This document shows positions 33,580 to 45,053 of a DNA stretch of 64,000 bases, in pieces. The position numbers and the translations under genes were made by a program. Source of the stretch: JASGKO01 sp049840595. Lineage in GTDB: Bacteria; Verrucomicrobiota; Verrucomicrobiia; Chthoniobacterales; Chthoniobacteraceae. The stretch's first letter is position 1, and each line of letters starts with the position of its first letter. The notes under the pieces were generated by a model. That model was not told where the DNA came from. It saw only the letters and a program-made list of their open reading frames with translations, and made no database searches. The stretch spans positions 62,001 to 126,000 of the forward strand of contig JASGKO010000039.1 in the NCBI GenBank assembly GCA_049840595.1, given 5' to 3'.

Positions 33580-34667
33580 TTCTGCTCGGCGATCTCGTGC
33601 TCGACCCGGTGCACCTCGCGGTTCATCTCGGAAATCCGGGCATGCTCCGACGGGCGATAGGTGATGTAGATGATGCCGCCGACAAAGGCCCAAAAGGCCA
33701 GTACCGCGTAGCCGAGCAGCGAGGTGGCCACCGCCGTGGAGGCCGGCACGCCGCACAGGCTGCCCAGCATTTCCTGGAACATCCCCTCGCGCGCGCCGAG
33801 GCCGCCGACGTTGAACGGCATCGCCGCGATCGTGTTGATGATCGGCATGATCGCGAGGAAGTCCATGATCGCCGCCTTCATGTGCAGGGCCAGCGCGGCG
33901 TAGTAGAAGACGAGGAAGGAGCCGATGTGCACGCCGAAGGAAATGACCATCGCGGCGACCGATTGCGGCCACGCCTTGGCATACTGGCTGTAGGCGATCG
34001 AGAGGTCGATGATCTGGTCGCGGGCCGGCATCTTCTTCGGCAGGCGATGGGCGAGATTGAAGCCGGTGACGAGGAACGAAAAGACGATACCCGAAATGCT
34101 AAAGCCCAGGATGAGCAGCAGCGTGTAGAGCAGCTTCACCGTATTGGGAATCTGCGACATCCAGGCCAGCATCTTCGACGGGATGAAAATCCAGAGCGGG
34201 TGCAGCGGCGGGAATTGTTTCCCCTCCGTGAGCCAGTCCCAGCGCCAGTAAATGACGAGGCCGGAGACGACGATGAGCCCGATCAGCCCGAGCAGGCGAT
34301 CCATCAGCACCGCGAGCAGCGCCGGGCCTTTTTTGCCGGGCGTTTCCTTGAGCAGGAAGTAGGATTTGATGACGTCGCCGCCGGTGCCCCCGGGCATGAA
34401 GAGGTTGAAGAAAATGCCGATCATCAGCAACCGCACGACCCGCCACCAGCCGAGGTGGACGTTTTGCACGCGGAGCAGGATCCACCAGCGCACGGCGGCC
34501 AGCAGCTCGACCACGCCGTAGGAGGCAATGGCCGCGAGACACCACAGTTTGTCCGCCCCCCAGATCGCGCGAAAGATTTGCTCGCGCTTGACGGAATCAT
34601 GAAAGACCCACCACAGGAGGGCCACAGTGACGATGATTTGGAGCAGGGTGAAGATTTTCTTTTTCAT
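33576..34667 (-). CDS. Lysylphosphatidylglycerol synthase TM-region / UPF0104 family membrane protein
   Basis: A polytopic inner-membrane protein of 363 residues with about eight transmembrane segments. Family hallmarks: RWWILLRVQNV, GIFFNLFMPGGTGGDVIKSYFL near residue 90, LLAVLMDRLLGLIGL, and near the C-terminus MPFNVGGLGAREGMFQEML. Relatives include the MprF flippase domain and AglD-type lipid-linked sugar proteins, so lipid translocation or glycolipid transfer is likely. It overlaps its neighbours on both sides (ATGA-type), so it is in one operon with the isomerase gene upstream and the RibD_C gene downstream. Confidence 0.85.
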   Translation of the reverse strand: MKKKIFTLLQIIVTVALLWWVFHDSVKREQIFRAIWGADKLWCLAAIASYGVVELLAAVRWWILLRVQNVHLGWWRVVRLLMIGIFFNLFMPGGTGGDVIKSYFLLKETPGKKGPALLAVLMDRLLGLIGLIVVSGLVIYWRWDWLTEGKQFPPLHPLWIFIPSKMLAWMSQIPNTVKLLYTLLLILGFSISGIVFSFLVTGFNLAHRLPKKMPARDQIIDLSIAYSQYAKAWPQSVAAMVISFGVHIGSFLVFYYAALALHMKAAIMDFLAIMPIINTIAAMPFNVGGLGAREGMFQEMLGSLCGVPASTAVATSLLGYAVLAFWAFVGGIIYITYRPSEHARISEMNREVHRVEHEIAEQK

Positions 34668-35576
34668 GAACCGAAGCGGGCCTCCCACTTTCCTTTCGCG
34701 GTGATGATTTCCTCTTTGGTTCGGCGCGGGCTCATTTCAAAGACGAACAGGCAGGGAGATGGGAGCAGGGGGAGCAGACGGCTGTAATCGATGCCGCCGG
34801 TGAAGGGGGCGCGGTGGTCGCCATCGGGCCACACGCAATCGTGCAGGTGCGCGCCGAGGAGGCGCGGGCCAAAGCGGGTCAGCCACTCGTAGTGGTCGAG
34901 GAAGCCGAGATTGTGCTTCACCTGGATGTGGCCGAAGTCGTGCCAGTAGCCGACGTGCGGGGCGTTGAGCTTCCTCGAAAAGCTCCAGCGCCTCGCGTTC
35001 GTTCGGGATTTCCTCGAAGGCATAGCGACCCTCGAAGCCCAGCTTGATGCCTTTTTCCCCGGCGTATTCCACGATCCGGGCCAGGCAGTCCTTCACATTT
35101 TGCAAGTGGGCGGGGGCACGTTCCTCGCGCATCTTCACGCCCTCCAGTTTGCGGGCGACGTATTCGCGGGAGAATTGCTTGCCCTGCTTCGCCATGGTGA
35201 TCAGGTCGTCGGTGACCTCCTTCATCAACACGCGACCGAGGTGCATCACCACCAGCGGGGCATTCAGGCGCACCGCGAAATCAATCGTCTGCAACGAGAG
35301 CTTTACTGCCCGTTCGCGTTCGGAGGAGCGGGGTGAGGAAAATTCGTAGCAATCGGGCGACGAGCGCGTGATCTCGATCGGCAGCGGGCAGAAGTTGTGC
35401 AGGCTGCTCACGTTGAAGAGACCTTTGTCGTAGAGCTTCTGCACGCCCTCCATCAGCGACAGGCGGATGCCGTGCCCGAGCTCGATGTTCTGGAATCCCA
35501 TCTCCAGGATCTCCCGGATCATGGGCCGGCCATCGGTATGGCGGTCGGAATTCCAACAGGTTGAACAGGAGATCAT
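34664..35576 (-). CDS. Sugar phosphate isomerase/epimerase (TIM barrel), single-base frameshift
   Basis: Xylose-isomerase-like TIM barrel of about 300 residues. The first part MISCSTCWNSDRHTDG, GFQNIELGHGIRLSL, VVMHLGRV and GIKLGFEGRYAFEEIP is in one frame; the end LNAPHVGYWHDFGHIQVKHNLG, HLHDCVWPDGDHRAP is in another. One extra base lies within GGAAGCTC (plus-strand 34967-34974). The conserved metal-binding Glu, Asp and His positions fit the family. The substrate is not predictable. The start at 35576 is preferred over a TTG at 35594. It is followed by the flippase-like gene with a four-base overlap. Confidence 0.85.
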
Positions 35577-35607
35577 GCGCGGAAAGTTAGGCAAAAATCG
35601 CGGACAA

Positions 35608-38197
35608 TCAATTCGCCCAGGCGATCAGGCGCAGCTCGTGGGGTTGATACAGATGGGGATGCGTGGGGATGACGCGGACGTTCAGCCCGTAGCTGCCGCT
35701 CTCCCGGGCCTCCAGCCGGCCTTGGTAGAGATACTGCCCATCACTGAGCTTTTCAAAATCGCCGAGGTCGAAAATCTCCGGCGCTTCGATGTGGCCATCG
35801 GCCGTCTCGCCGAAGTAAGCCTGCACCCGCACATATTCGGGCTCGATCTTGCCGAGCTGGATGCGGGCGGAAATGGCAATCGTGTCGTTGACTTTCACCG
35901 CCGTCGGATCGGCCTCCATCTTCACCTCGATCACGCGGATCTGCTGCCAGTCGTTGCGAATGCGATCTTTCCACGCGCTCAGTTCGGTGGCGGTGGTGCA
36001 GCCGTTTTTCGCCAGTTCGGTGGCCTCGCGGGCGGCGGGCTCGTAGAGTTGCTCCGTATATTCCTTCACCATGCGGTGGGTGTTATAGACCGGGGTCACA
36101 CTGCGGATGGATTCGCGCATGAGTTGAATCCACGCCAGCGGCAGGCGGCCATCGGGCTTGGCGTAGAAGAGCGGGACGATCTGTGTCTCCAGCACATTGA
36201 GCAGGCTCGCGCAGTCCACTTCGTTTTCAAACTCGGGCGGATACTGCTTGGTCGTGACGGGCAATTCCGCGCCGATGTTCCAGCCGTTTTTGCCATTGGA
36301 GGCTTCGACCCACCAGCCATCGAGCACGCTGAAGTTGAGGCCGCCATTCGGGGGCAGCTTCATCCCACTGGTGCCGCTGGCTTCGAGCGGACGGCGCGGC
36401 GTGTTCAGCCACAGATCGACCCCTTGAGTAAGGCGGCGGCCTACGTAGTGATCATAATCCTCGACGAAGACGATGCGCCCCTCGAACTGCGGCAGACGCG
36501 AGAATTTATAGACGTCCTGGATCAGCTTCTTGCCCGGCTCGTCCTTTGGATGCGCCTTGCCCGCGAAGATGAACTGCACGGGACGCTCGGGATGGTTGAC
36601 GATGCGCTCCAGCCGCTCCAGATCGTTAAAGAGCAGCGTGGCCCGCTTGTAGGTCGCAAAGCGGCGCGCAAAGCCGATGGTGAGGATCTCCGGGTCGAGC
36701 ACCGAGTTCGCGGTGCGAATGCGCTCGGGCGATTCGTTGTGGCGGATGCGGCGTGCGCGGACGCGATTGCGCACAAATTCCACCAGCCGCTTCTTGAGCG
36801 CCTGGTGCGTTTCCCACAGCGCTTCGTCGGGGATCTCGATCACCCCGCGCCAGAAATCGGGGTTGGTCAGGTTGTCCTCCCAGCCGGGGAGATATTTGTC
36901 GTAAATCGCGGCGAACTCGGGGGCAGTCCACGTCTTGGTATGGATGCCGTTCGTAATGTGGGTCACGGGCACCTCGTCCTCGGGCACGCCGGTCCACACG
37001 CTCTTCCACAGCCCGCGGCTCACCGCGCCGTGGAGCTTGCTCACGCCGTTGGAGTGGCGGCTCGTGCGCAGGGCGAGGATCGTCATGCTGAACGGGTCGT
37101 TGTTGTTGAACGGCTGCGAGGGATGGGTGCGGTTCTGGCCAAAGGTGGCGAACGCCTCGAAATTGATGCCGACCTTCGCCGGATAGCTCGCGAAGTAGCG
37201 GCGCATCAGATCGATCGGAAAGGCGTCGTTGCCCGCCGGGACCGGCGTGTGGGTGGTGAAGATATTGCCGGACGCGACCACCTGGAGTGCGGCGTAGAAA
37301 TTGAGCTTCTTCTCCTGCACCAGGCGGCGCATCAGCTCCAGCGAGAGAAAGGCCGAGTGCCCTTCGTTCATGTGATAAACGGCGGGCTCGATGCCCATCG
37401 CCTTCAGCGCATGCACGCCGCCGATGCCGAGCACGATCTCCTGCTTGATCCGCATCTCGTGGTCGCCCCCGTAGAGCTGCTCGGTGATCGGGCGGTCCTC
37501 CGGCTTGTTTTCCGTGAGGTCGGTGTCGAGCATGTAGAGCACCACGCGGCCCACCGCGAGCTGCCACACCTTCGCATAAACCGTGCGATTGAGCACCTCC
37601 ACGCCCACCAGCAGGGGCCGGTCGGTTTTATCCCGCACTTCGGTGATCGGCAGGTGATGAAAGTTCTGGTTCAGCAGTTCGCTGTCCTGGCCCCCCTCCT
37701 TGTTGATCCGCTGGCGGAAATAGCCGTGCCGGTAGAGCAGGGTGACCGCGCAGAAGTTCAGCCCGAGATCGCTCGCCGATTTGCAATGGTCGCCGGAGAG
37801 GATGCCGAGGCCGCCGGAGTAGTTCGGCACCGATTCATGAAAGCCGAACTCGGCGGAGAAGTAGGCGATGGGATTCTTCAACGGCCCTTCGGCGGCGCGT
37901 TTCTTCCCGTAGGTGTCCTTGCAAGCCAGATAGGCTTTAAATTTGCCATGGACCGCCTTCAGATCGCGCAGAAAGGTCTCATCATTCGCCACTTCCGTGA
38001 GCCGGGCCTGCTTGGAAAGCTGGAGCATCCGCAGCGGATTGTGGTTCGTCTGGTTCCACAGCTCGGGGTCCAGATGCCGGAACAGCTTGCGGGCCGCCGG
38101 TTCCCACGTCCACCAGAGGTTGTAAACGATCTCGCGAAGCGGTTCGAGCTTCCGGCGGGAGCTTCGGGCTTACATTATAGGTGATGAGTGGCTGCAT
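35608..38197 (-). CDS. glgP: Alpha-glucan (glycogen/maltodextrin) phosphorylase, single-base frameshift near the start
   Basis: GT35 enzyme that releases glucose-1-phosphate from glycogen. The N-terminal DUF3417 region begins at ATG 38197 (MQPLITYNVSPKLPP), then a one-base insertion in GGAAGCTC (38147-38154) breaks the frame. The rest continues as NLWWTWEPAAR and is open from 38028 onward: YFSAEFGFHESVPNYSGGLGIL, NEGHSAFLSLE, THITNGIHTKTW, and the PLP lysine block EASGTSGMKLPPNGGLNF. With the correction the protein is about 862 residues, normal for this form. It is upstream of the isomerase-flippase-RibD_C genes. A GH57 branching enzyme elsewhere in the window fits glycogen turnover. Confidence 0.92.
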
Positions 38198-38654
38198 GGT
38201 TTCGCACCCCGGCAAGGCACCGGCGTGATCTTTGACCCGCCACGGTAGCGGGCTACTCTGTTGGAGCAAGCTAAAACCCCGCGAGGTCATCGGGGACCGA
38301 AAGCCACGCCAAACCGAATTTAACCGCGGATGACGCGGATGGGCACGGATGAAAGGCCAGCCAATCCGCGAAGTGGGCTGAAGAACGGGCCAGATTTTTT
38401 GGGCCATGCGAAAAACGCGAAATGAAACGAAAGGCCGGAGGACATTTCCTTTTCGCTTATTTTGTGTGTTTAGCTGGCTCCCTCCGTCTTCGTGATTCCG
38501 AATGAAAGCTCGCCGAGTGGCAAAGAAACATTGTCACCCTGCGGAAGGGGCGTTACCGTCCGGCCAGGGTGGAACTTCGTGTTCCAAAGGATGGGAACTG
38601 CAACTGCGAACTTGGGACGTTTTTAATCGGGACCACCATCAACTCCATCGAATT
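38198..38654. repeat. Intergenic region with degenerate copies of two repeat families
   Basis: 38321-38352 holds a TTAACCGCGGATGACGCGGA element related to the inverted repeat at 61711-61856. 38402-38478 holds a GCCATGCGAAAAACGCGAAA arm facing a degraded TTTCGC...TTTAGCTGGC arm, related to the repeat at 10507. No gene supported. Confidence 0.6.
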
Positions 38655-39491
38655 ATGCCTACCGTTACTACTTCGGATCACGTGGAAATTTTTTACAAGG
38701 ACTGGGGATCGAAAGACGCTCAGCCGATCATGTTTCACCACGGCTGGCCGCTGTCGTCCGATGATTGGGACGCGCAGATGCTCTTCTTTGTGCAAAAGGG
38801 ATTCCGTGTCGTAGCTCATGACCGGCGCGGTCACGGGCGCTCGGCCCAGGTGTCCGAAGGGCACGACATGGATCACTATGCGGCGGACGCTTTTGCCGTC
38901 GCCGAGGCGCTCGATTTGAAGAATGCCGTCCACATCGGCCACTCGACCGGCGGCGGCGAAGTCGCCCGCTATGTCGCGAAGCATGGGCAGCCCGCCGGTC
39001 GCGTGGCCAAGGCGGTGCTGGTTTCCGCCGTACCCCCGCTGATGCTCAAGACGGCGGCCAACCCCGAGGGGCTGCCGCTTGAGGTATTCGACAGCTTTCG
39101 CGCCGCGCTGGCGGCGAACCGGGCGCAGTTCTTCCTCGATGTGCCGACCGGGCCTTTTTATGGCTTTAATCGCGAAGGGGCGAACATTTCCCAGGGCGTG
39201 ATCCGCAACTGGTGGCGCCAGGGGATGATGGGCAGCGCCAAGGCGCACTACGAAGGCATCAAGGCCTTCTCGGAAACCGACCAGACGGAGGATTTACAGT
39301 CCATCACCGTGCCGACGCTAGTGCTGCATGGCGAGGACGACCAGATCGTGCCGATTGCCGACTCTGCTTTGAAGTCGATCAAGCTGCTGCCCAATGGCAC
39401 GCTGAAGACGTATCCCGGCTTCTCCCACGGCATGCTGACCTTGAACGCAGAGGTGTTGAACGCCGATCTGCTGGCGTTTATCCAGAGCTAG
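38655..39491 (+). CDS. Alpha/beta hydrolase (non-heme haloperoxidase/arylesterase type)
   Basis: A 278-residue cytoplasmic alpha/beta hydrolase. The oxyanion/HGxP region is FHHGWPLSSDDWD, the nucleophile elbow is GHSTGGG near residue 98, the acid is in LHGEDDQIVP, and the catalytic histidine is in GFSHGML. The pattern is that of the cofactor-free chloroperoxidase/esterase group (F-x-x-x-DWG near the start, DRRGHGRS). The start at 38655 (MPTVTTSDHVEIFYKDWG) matches the family; an upstream in-frame extension is not conserved. The natural substrate is unknown. Confidence 0.88.
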   Translation: MPTVTTSDHVEIFYKDWGSKDAQPIMFHHGWPLSSDDWDAQMLFFVQKGFRVVAHDRRGHGRSAQVSEGHDMDHYAADAFAVAEALDLKNAVHIGHSTGGGEVARYVAKHGQPAGRVAKAVLVSAVPPLMLKTAANPEGLPLEVFDSFRAALAANRAQFFLDVPTGPFYGFNREGANISQGVIRNWWRQGMMGSAKAHYEGIKAFSETDQTEDLQSITVPTLVLHGEDDQIVPIADSALKSIKLLPNGTLKTYPGFSHGMLTLNAEVLNADLLAFIQS

Positions 39492-39799
39492 GCTGGTTCG
39501 GAAGTTAAGCAAAGCAGGGTTAAGGGCGACTCGGAGCGTCGCCGGCGGAGGCGTTCCCAGGAGAGTGGGAACGAGGGGGGGATATTTGGCTGCGCGTTTA
39601 CGGCGAGACAGGTCTCGCGTGGAGAAAGCGGCGACGTGTCGCCGCACTCCAAGGGCGCGGGGACGAAGAAGGATTTTAGCGCAGGCGGTTTCAAAGGGGT
39701 AAGACCCTGCGGAAGAAATGCGATCGGGCAAACTTCTCCCTCGACGCGAAAAACGGGTTGTTGCACATTGCGCGAAATAGTCCCCACGAAACCGTCCCC
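39492..39799. repeat. Intergenic double-hairpin repeat, copy B (39564-39665)
   Basis: Matches copy A at 3404-3500. The hairpins are GCGAGAC-ag-GTCTCGC and GCGGCGAC-gt-GTCGCCGC. They are separated by the same GTGGAGAAA linker and followed by a CCAAGGGCG box. Base changes relative to copy A keep the pairing. Confidence 0.7.
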
Positions 39800-41746
<1,947 letters not shown>

Positions 41747-41773
41747 CCGGATGCGCGGCCGATTTCCGTTTCC

Positions 41774-42790
41774 ATGTCTGTGAACTGGTTCACTCTCGGC
41801 TGCCAGGAAGTCCGGCAAAAAGCGTTCCGCCTCTCGTGGCGGATCACGAGGCGGCTCGACGAGCGCCGGCTCGTGAAGGCGGAGACCACGCTCGGCGAGC
41901 TCGGCTGGCAGCAGGCCGATTTCCCCGAGCACGTGGAGGAGACGATTGGCAACCTGCACCGCATCGAGTCGGAGCAGGCCGAGCTGTTCAACCGCAGTGC
42001 GGATCTCGCCGGGGAAATGACCGCCGCGCAAAAGGAGCGCGATGACAAGCGCGCAGCCTATGACCGCGCACGCGCCACGGTAGTTACGGAAATGCAGCCC
42101 CACCTCACGGCACGCGAGAAGGAGGAGCAGGCGCGGGTGCCGTTGCAACACCTCACCACCGCGTTGCGCGAGCAGCAGCCGGAGCTCAGGGAGCAGGAAC
42201 GCGACTACCGCCGCCAAATCGAGAATCTGGTGAATCAACCGCTCTCCGGCATGGATTTGATGCAGGAGCGCCAGCGGTTGCTCGATCTGCACCAAGCCAC
42301 GCTCAGCTCGATCAGCGCCGCGCACGATGGCATGGAAAAAGCCTGCGCCGATATTCGCGTGCACGACGAGGCGATCGCCCGGATCAACCCCATTATTGCC
42401 GCCCTGCAGCAGCATATCGAAATCCTCGACCAGCAATTCAGTCACGCCGACCGCGAGCGCGCCGATCTTGCGCTGAAATTGCAGCAGGAGAAGAGCGGGG
42501 TCGAGCGACGACTGAGCGAACTCGACCATTCCAAGGGCAACGAATTTCTCATCGTCGGCCGCTGCCTCGCCGATGCGCAAATCCCGCCGATGAACCAGCC
42601 GCAAGCGCTGCAAAAGGTGCTGGATTTACGCGGAAACGTGGCCCGGCTCGAAGCAGCCGTTGCCACCTCTCTCGCCTGGAGCGAGGCGCAGGAGATGGAT
42701 GAGTTGAAGAAGTTCTACTTCGCCGTCGGCATTGCGATGGGGTTGGTGATTTTGGTGGTGTGTGTGAGCTTGCGGGCGACGGGGCACTAG
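41774..42790 (+). CDS. Coiled-coil protein with C-terminal transmembrane helix
   Basis: A 338-residue protein, almost entirely charged helix with heptad-like patterns (residues about 45-240, rich in Glu, Gln, Arg and Ala). A single transmembrane segment lies near the C-terminus (FYFAVGIAMGLVILVVCVSL), followed by RATGH. This predicts a tail-anchored protein with a long cytoplasmic coiled coil. No enzymatic motif is present. It follows acs closely. Function unknown. Confidence 0.65.
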   Translation: MSVNWFTLGCQEVRQKAFRLSWRITRRLDERRLVKAETTLGELGWQQADFPEHVEETIGNLHRIESEQAELFNRSADLAGEMTAAQKERDDKRAAYDRARATVVTEMQPHLTAREKEEQARVPLQHLTTALREQQPELREQERDYRRQIENLVNQPLSGMDLMQERQRLLDLHQATLSSISAAHDGMEKACADIRVHDEAIARINPIIAALQQHIEILDQQFSHADRERADLALKLQQEKSGVERRLSELDHSKGNEFLIVGRCLADAQIPPMNQPQALQKVLDLRGNVARLEAAVATSLAWSEAQEMDELKKFYFAVGIAMGLVILVVCVSLRATGH

Positions 42791-42870
42791 GAGTGCGGCA
42801 TGCGCAGCTCGGTGCGGTGGGGATGTGCCGGCGGTGCGTAGCCGTAGCTAATGCCAGCAACAACGAACTG

Positions 42871-44416
42871 CTACGGCACCGACACCGTAGCTTCCACGGT
42901 GTCCGCTTTGCTGGAATCGTTCTGCGACAGCGCGGTGATCAGGCAATCCTGGGAGTTGCCTGAGGTGGCCGTGGTTTCCGCGGTGACTCGGAGCATCAAA
43001 ATCCGGTACGCCACCGGCTTTCAACCGCACTTTATAAGTCCCGGCTACCAGGCTGGCGGTCACGTTCTGGCTTCCGTCGAAATAGGCGACCTTGAAGCCG
43101 CTGCTGGCCGCGCTGCCAGTGAGCGTGAAGGTATCTGCTACGTTGCCATCGTTCTGCAGCTTGATTTTGAGCTTCCGATATTTGCCTGCCAGCAAGGTGC
43201 GGCTGAGGTTCTGGTTGGCGGCGGTGGCGTTGTAGGTATTGTTGCCCACCCAGTCCGCCTGGCCCCAGTCGGCCATCCACAAATCGGGCTGGTAGGCGGG
43301 GACGACCGTCTCGGGATCGAAGACCGTCACCGCATACGAGAAGCTCTGGGTGCCGCTGCCGATCTTCACCCCGTCGATCTCGACGTGGTAAGTCGTATCG
43401 TTGGCCGGCTTGTCCATCGGGGTGGTGGTCGTGCTCGGGTCGATCCCGTTCCAGGCCCAGACCAGCGTGTTTTCGCCGTAGCCTTCTTCCACCGTTTCCA
43501 ACGCCACCGGCACCGCATTTCCATTGTGGGTCATCGTCACCGTGGCCTTCGAGAAGTCCGCGTCGGGATACGTGAAGGACCATCTCGGGAATACCACTTC
43601 GTAGGGCACATAGCCCGGCGGTGGCCAGGCCACATAGCCATCACGTGTGGCCGGGCGGGTGGTGCCGTAATTCTCATCCACCACCCACGTTGCATTGGCT
43701 GGGGCAAAGCTGCTCACGCGGGGAATGTCGCCCGTGCCCATATTCTGGGTCTGCGGATACACGATCCAACGTCGATGCCCGGCTGCCCCGTTATTGCCAT
43801 AGTCGATCATATAGGCGGTGATCGCGGACGGGCCGACGCGCCCGAGCGCGAGGTTCGATTTGCCCGCCGCCTCCGCTCCGGCGGAGGAATAAAGGATCCA
43901 GCTCGAGGGCGGGGTATGGCTCAACTGATTGTTCGCCGCCATCATCAGCGCCGCTTTTTGGTCCTCGGCAGAGTAATTGTTATCCAGCCCGATCACGGCG
44001 GGGACCCCCGCCATCGAGCGGAACCAGTTGATCCGGGCGATGATCGCCTGCTTGTAATCGGTCGAGGTGGTGCCTGGGCTGCCCGTGGCATGCTGTCCCG
44101 GGACTCCGCTTAGTGAACCGGTCCACTGGATGGGGACTCCGTTGGAGGCCAGGTATTGCTGCAAGTAATACGAGCGCACTGTCTCGCGGGTGCTGGGATC
44201 AATCCATGGAGAACTGGCCGTGGTCCCGGCCCCGGTGACCGTTCTCGTGACCAAATTATGAGTCGAAAGAACTGCCGCCCCGTTCTCATTGGTAATGGAT
44301 GCGGTAGGGGCATTGCCGAGATCTTCCTGGGCCCAGGAATTTCCCGCGAGAAAAAGGGACGCGCCAGCGAGAGCCCAGTTCAGAAAATGTCGCGATACAG
44401 AGAAAGGCCGGTCCAT
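42871..44416 (-). CDS. Secreted CAP-domain protein with CARDB-like C-terminus, frameshifted near the end
   Basis: An exported protein of about 515 residues. A signal peptide follows ATG 44416 (FLNWALAGASLFLAGNSWAQ). A CAP-like domain contains INWFRSMAGVPAVIGLD, AEDQKAALMMAANNQLSHTPP and AAGHRRWIVYPQ. The C-terminal part resembles CARDB/Ig repeats (YQPDLWMADWGQADWVGN, LRKLKIKLQNDGN-type). Near 43005 one extra base shifts the frame: the printed frame runs to 42848 with unlikely text, while the other frame gives RILMLRVTAETTATSGN, SQDCLITALSQNDSSKADT and a stop at 42871. Function unknown. Confidence 0.75.
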
Positions 44417-44516
44417 GGAATGGTCGGAATATTTCCACCGATTCCGGCGCGCACAACTGGTTTTATTGGAGGGGGACTTCCTGGACCGCCGGGCGCAAGT
44501 CCATCTGGACCATCCA

Positions 44517-45020
44517 TTAATGAACCAGCGATCCTGCAAAAGGGATGGATGTTTTTTGCACCTCCAGCAGAGGGCCAAGCTCATAGATATTGCTGTAGCC
44601 GTAAGCTTTCAACGACGTATAAGTGGAGAGGTTCAGCGAGGCGGCAGGAGCCTTGCTGGCAAAGGAGACCGGGTCGCCCTTGAAGTTGTTATTGCAATAA
44701 ATGAGCACCTTCGTCGCCTTGGCGGGGATGACCCCGGCGAGGGTTTCCGCGGTAAAATCGGTGAAGGGAAGACTCACCGCCCCGCGCACATGACGTTGCG
44801 CATAGCGCGCAGCACTCCGCGCGTCCAAAATCACCACTCCCTTTTCCTGCATCGCAGCCAGGAATTGGGCTTCGGTCAGCCGATGGCTCTGTCGTTCCTG
44901 CTCGGAATCGTTAACGATCTGGCTGAACTTCGAGTAATCAATGAGCGGATTGGGAATGTTTTCGGCGAATAACGAGCTTCCCGCGATGAAGAGAAGAACT
45001 GAGTGGCGAATGATATTCAT
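44517..45020 (-). CDS. Exported rhodanese-like domain protein
   Basis: A 167-residue protein with a signal peptide (MNIIRHSVLLFIAGSSLFA) and one rhodanese domain: VVILDARSAARYAQRHVRGAVSLPF, and the catalytic cysteine in VLIYCNNNFKGD. The position after the Cys (NNNFKGD) is not the classical thiosulfate loop, so the sulfur donor is unclear. It is predicted periplasmic. The gene lies between the CAP-protein gene and the M14 peptidase gene on the same strand, with a 33-base gap to the latter. Confidence 0.83.
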   Translation of the reverse strand: MNIIRHSVLLFIAGSSLFAENIPNPLIDYSKFSQIVNDSEQERQSHRLTEAQFLAAMQEKGVVILDARSAARYAQRHVRGAVSLPFTDFTAETLAGVIPAKATKVLIYCNNNFKGDPVSFASKAPAASLNLSTYTSLKAYGYSNIYELGPLLEVQKTSIPFAGSLVH

Positions 45021-45053
45021 GATCTTGAGGAGGGTGAGGTCACATAAGAGAGC

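Noticed and set aside
35467..38184. A 905-codon plus-strand frame opposite glgP
   Set aside because: It is antisense to the conserved phosphorylase; no domain can be recognised.
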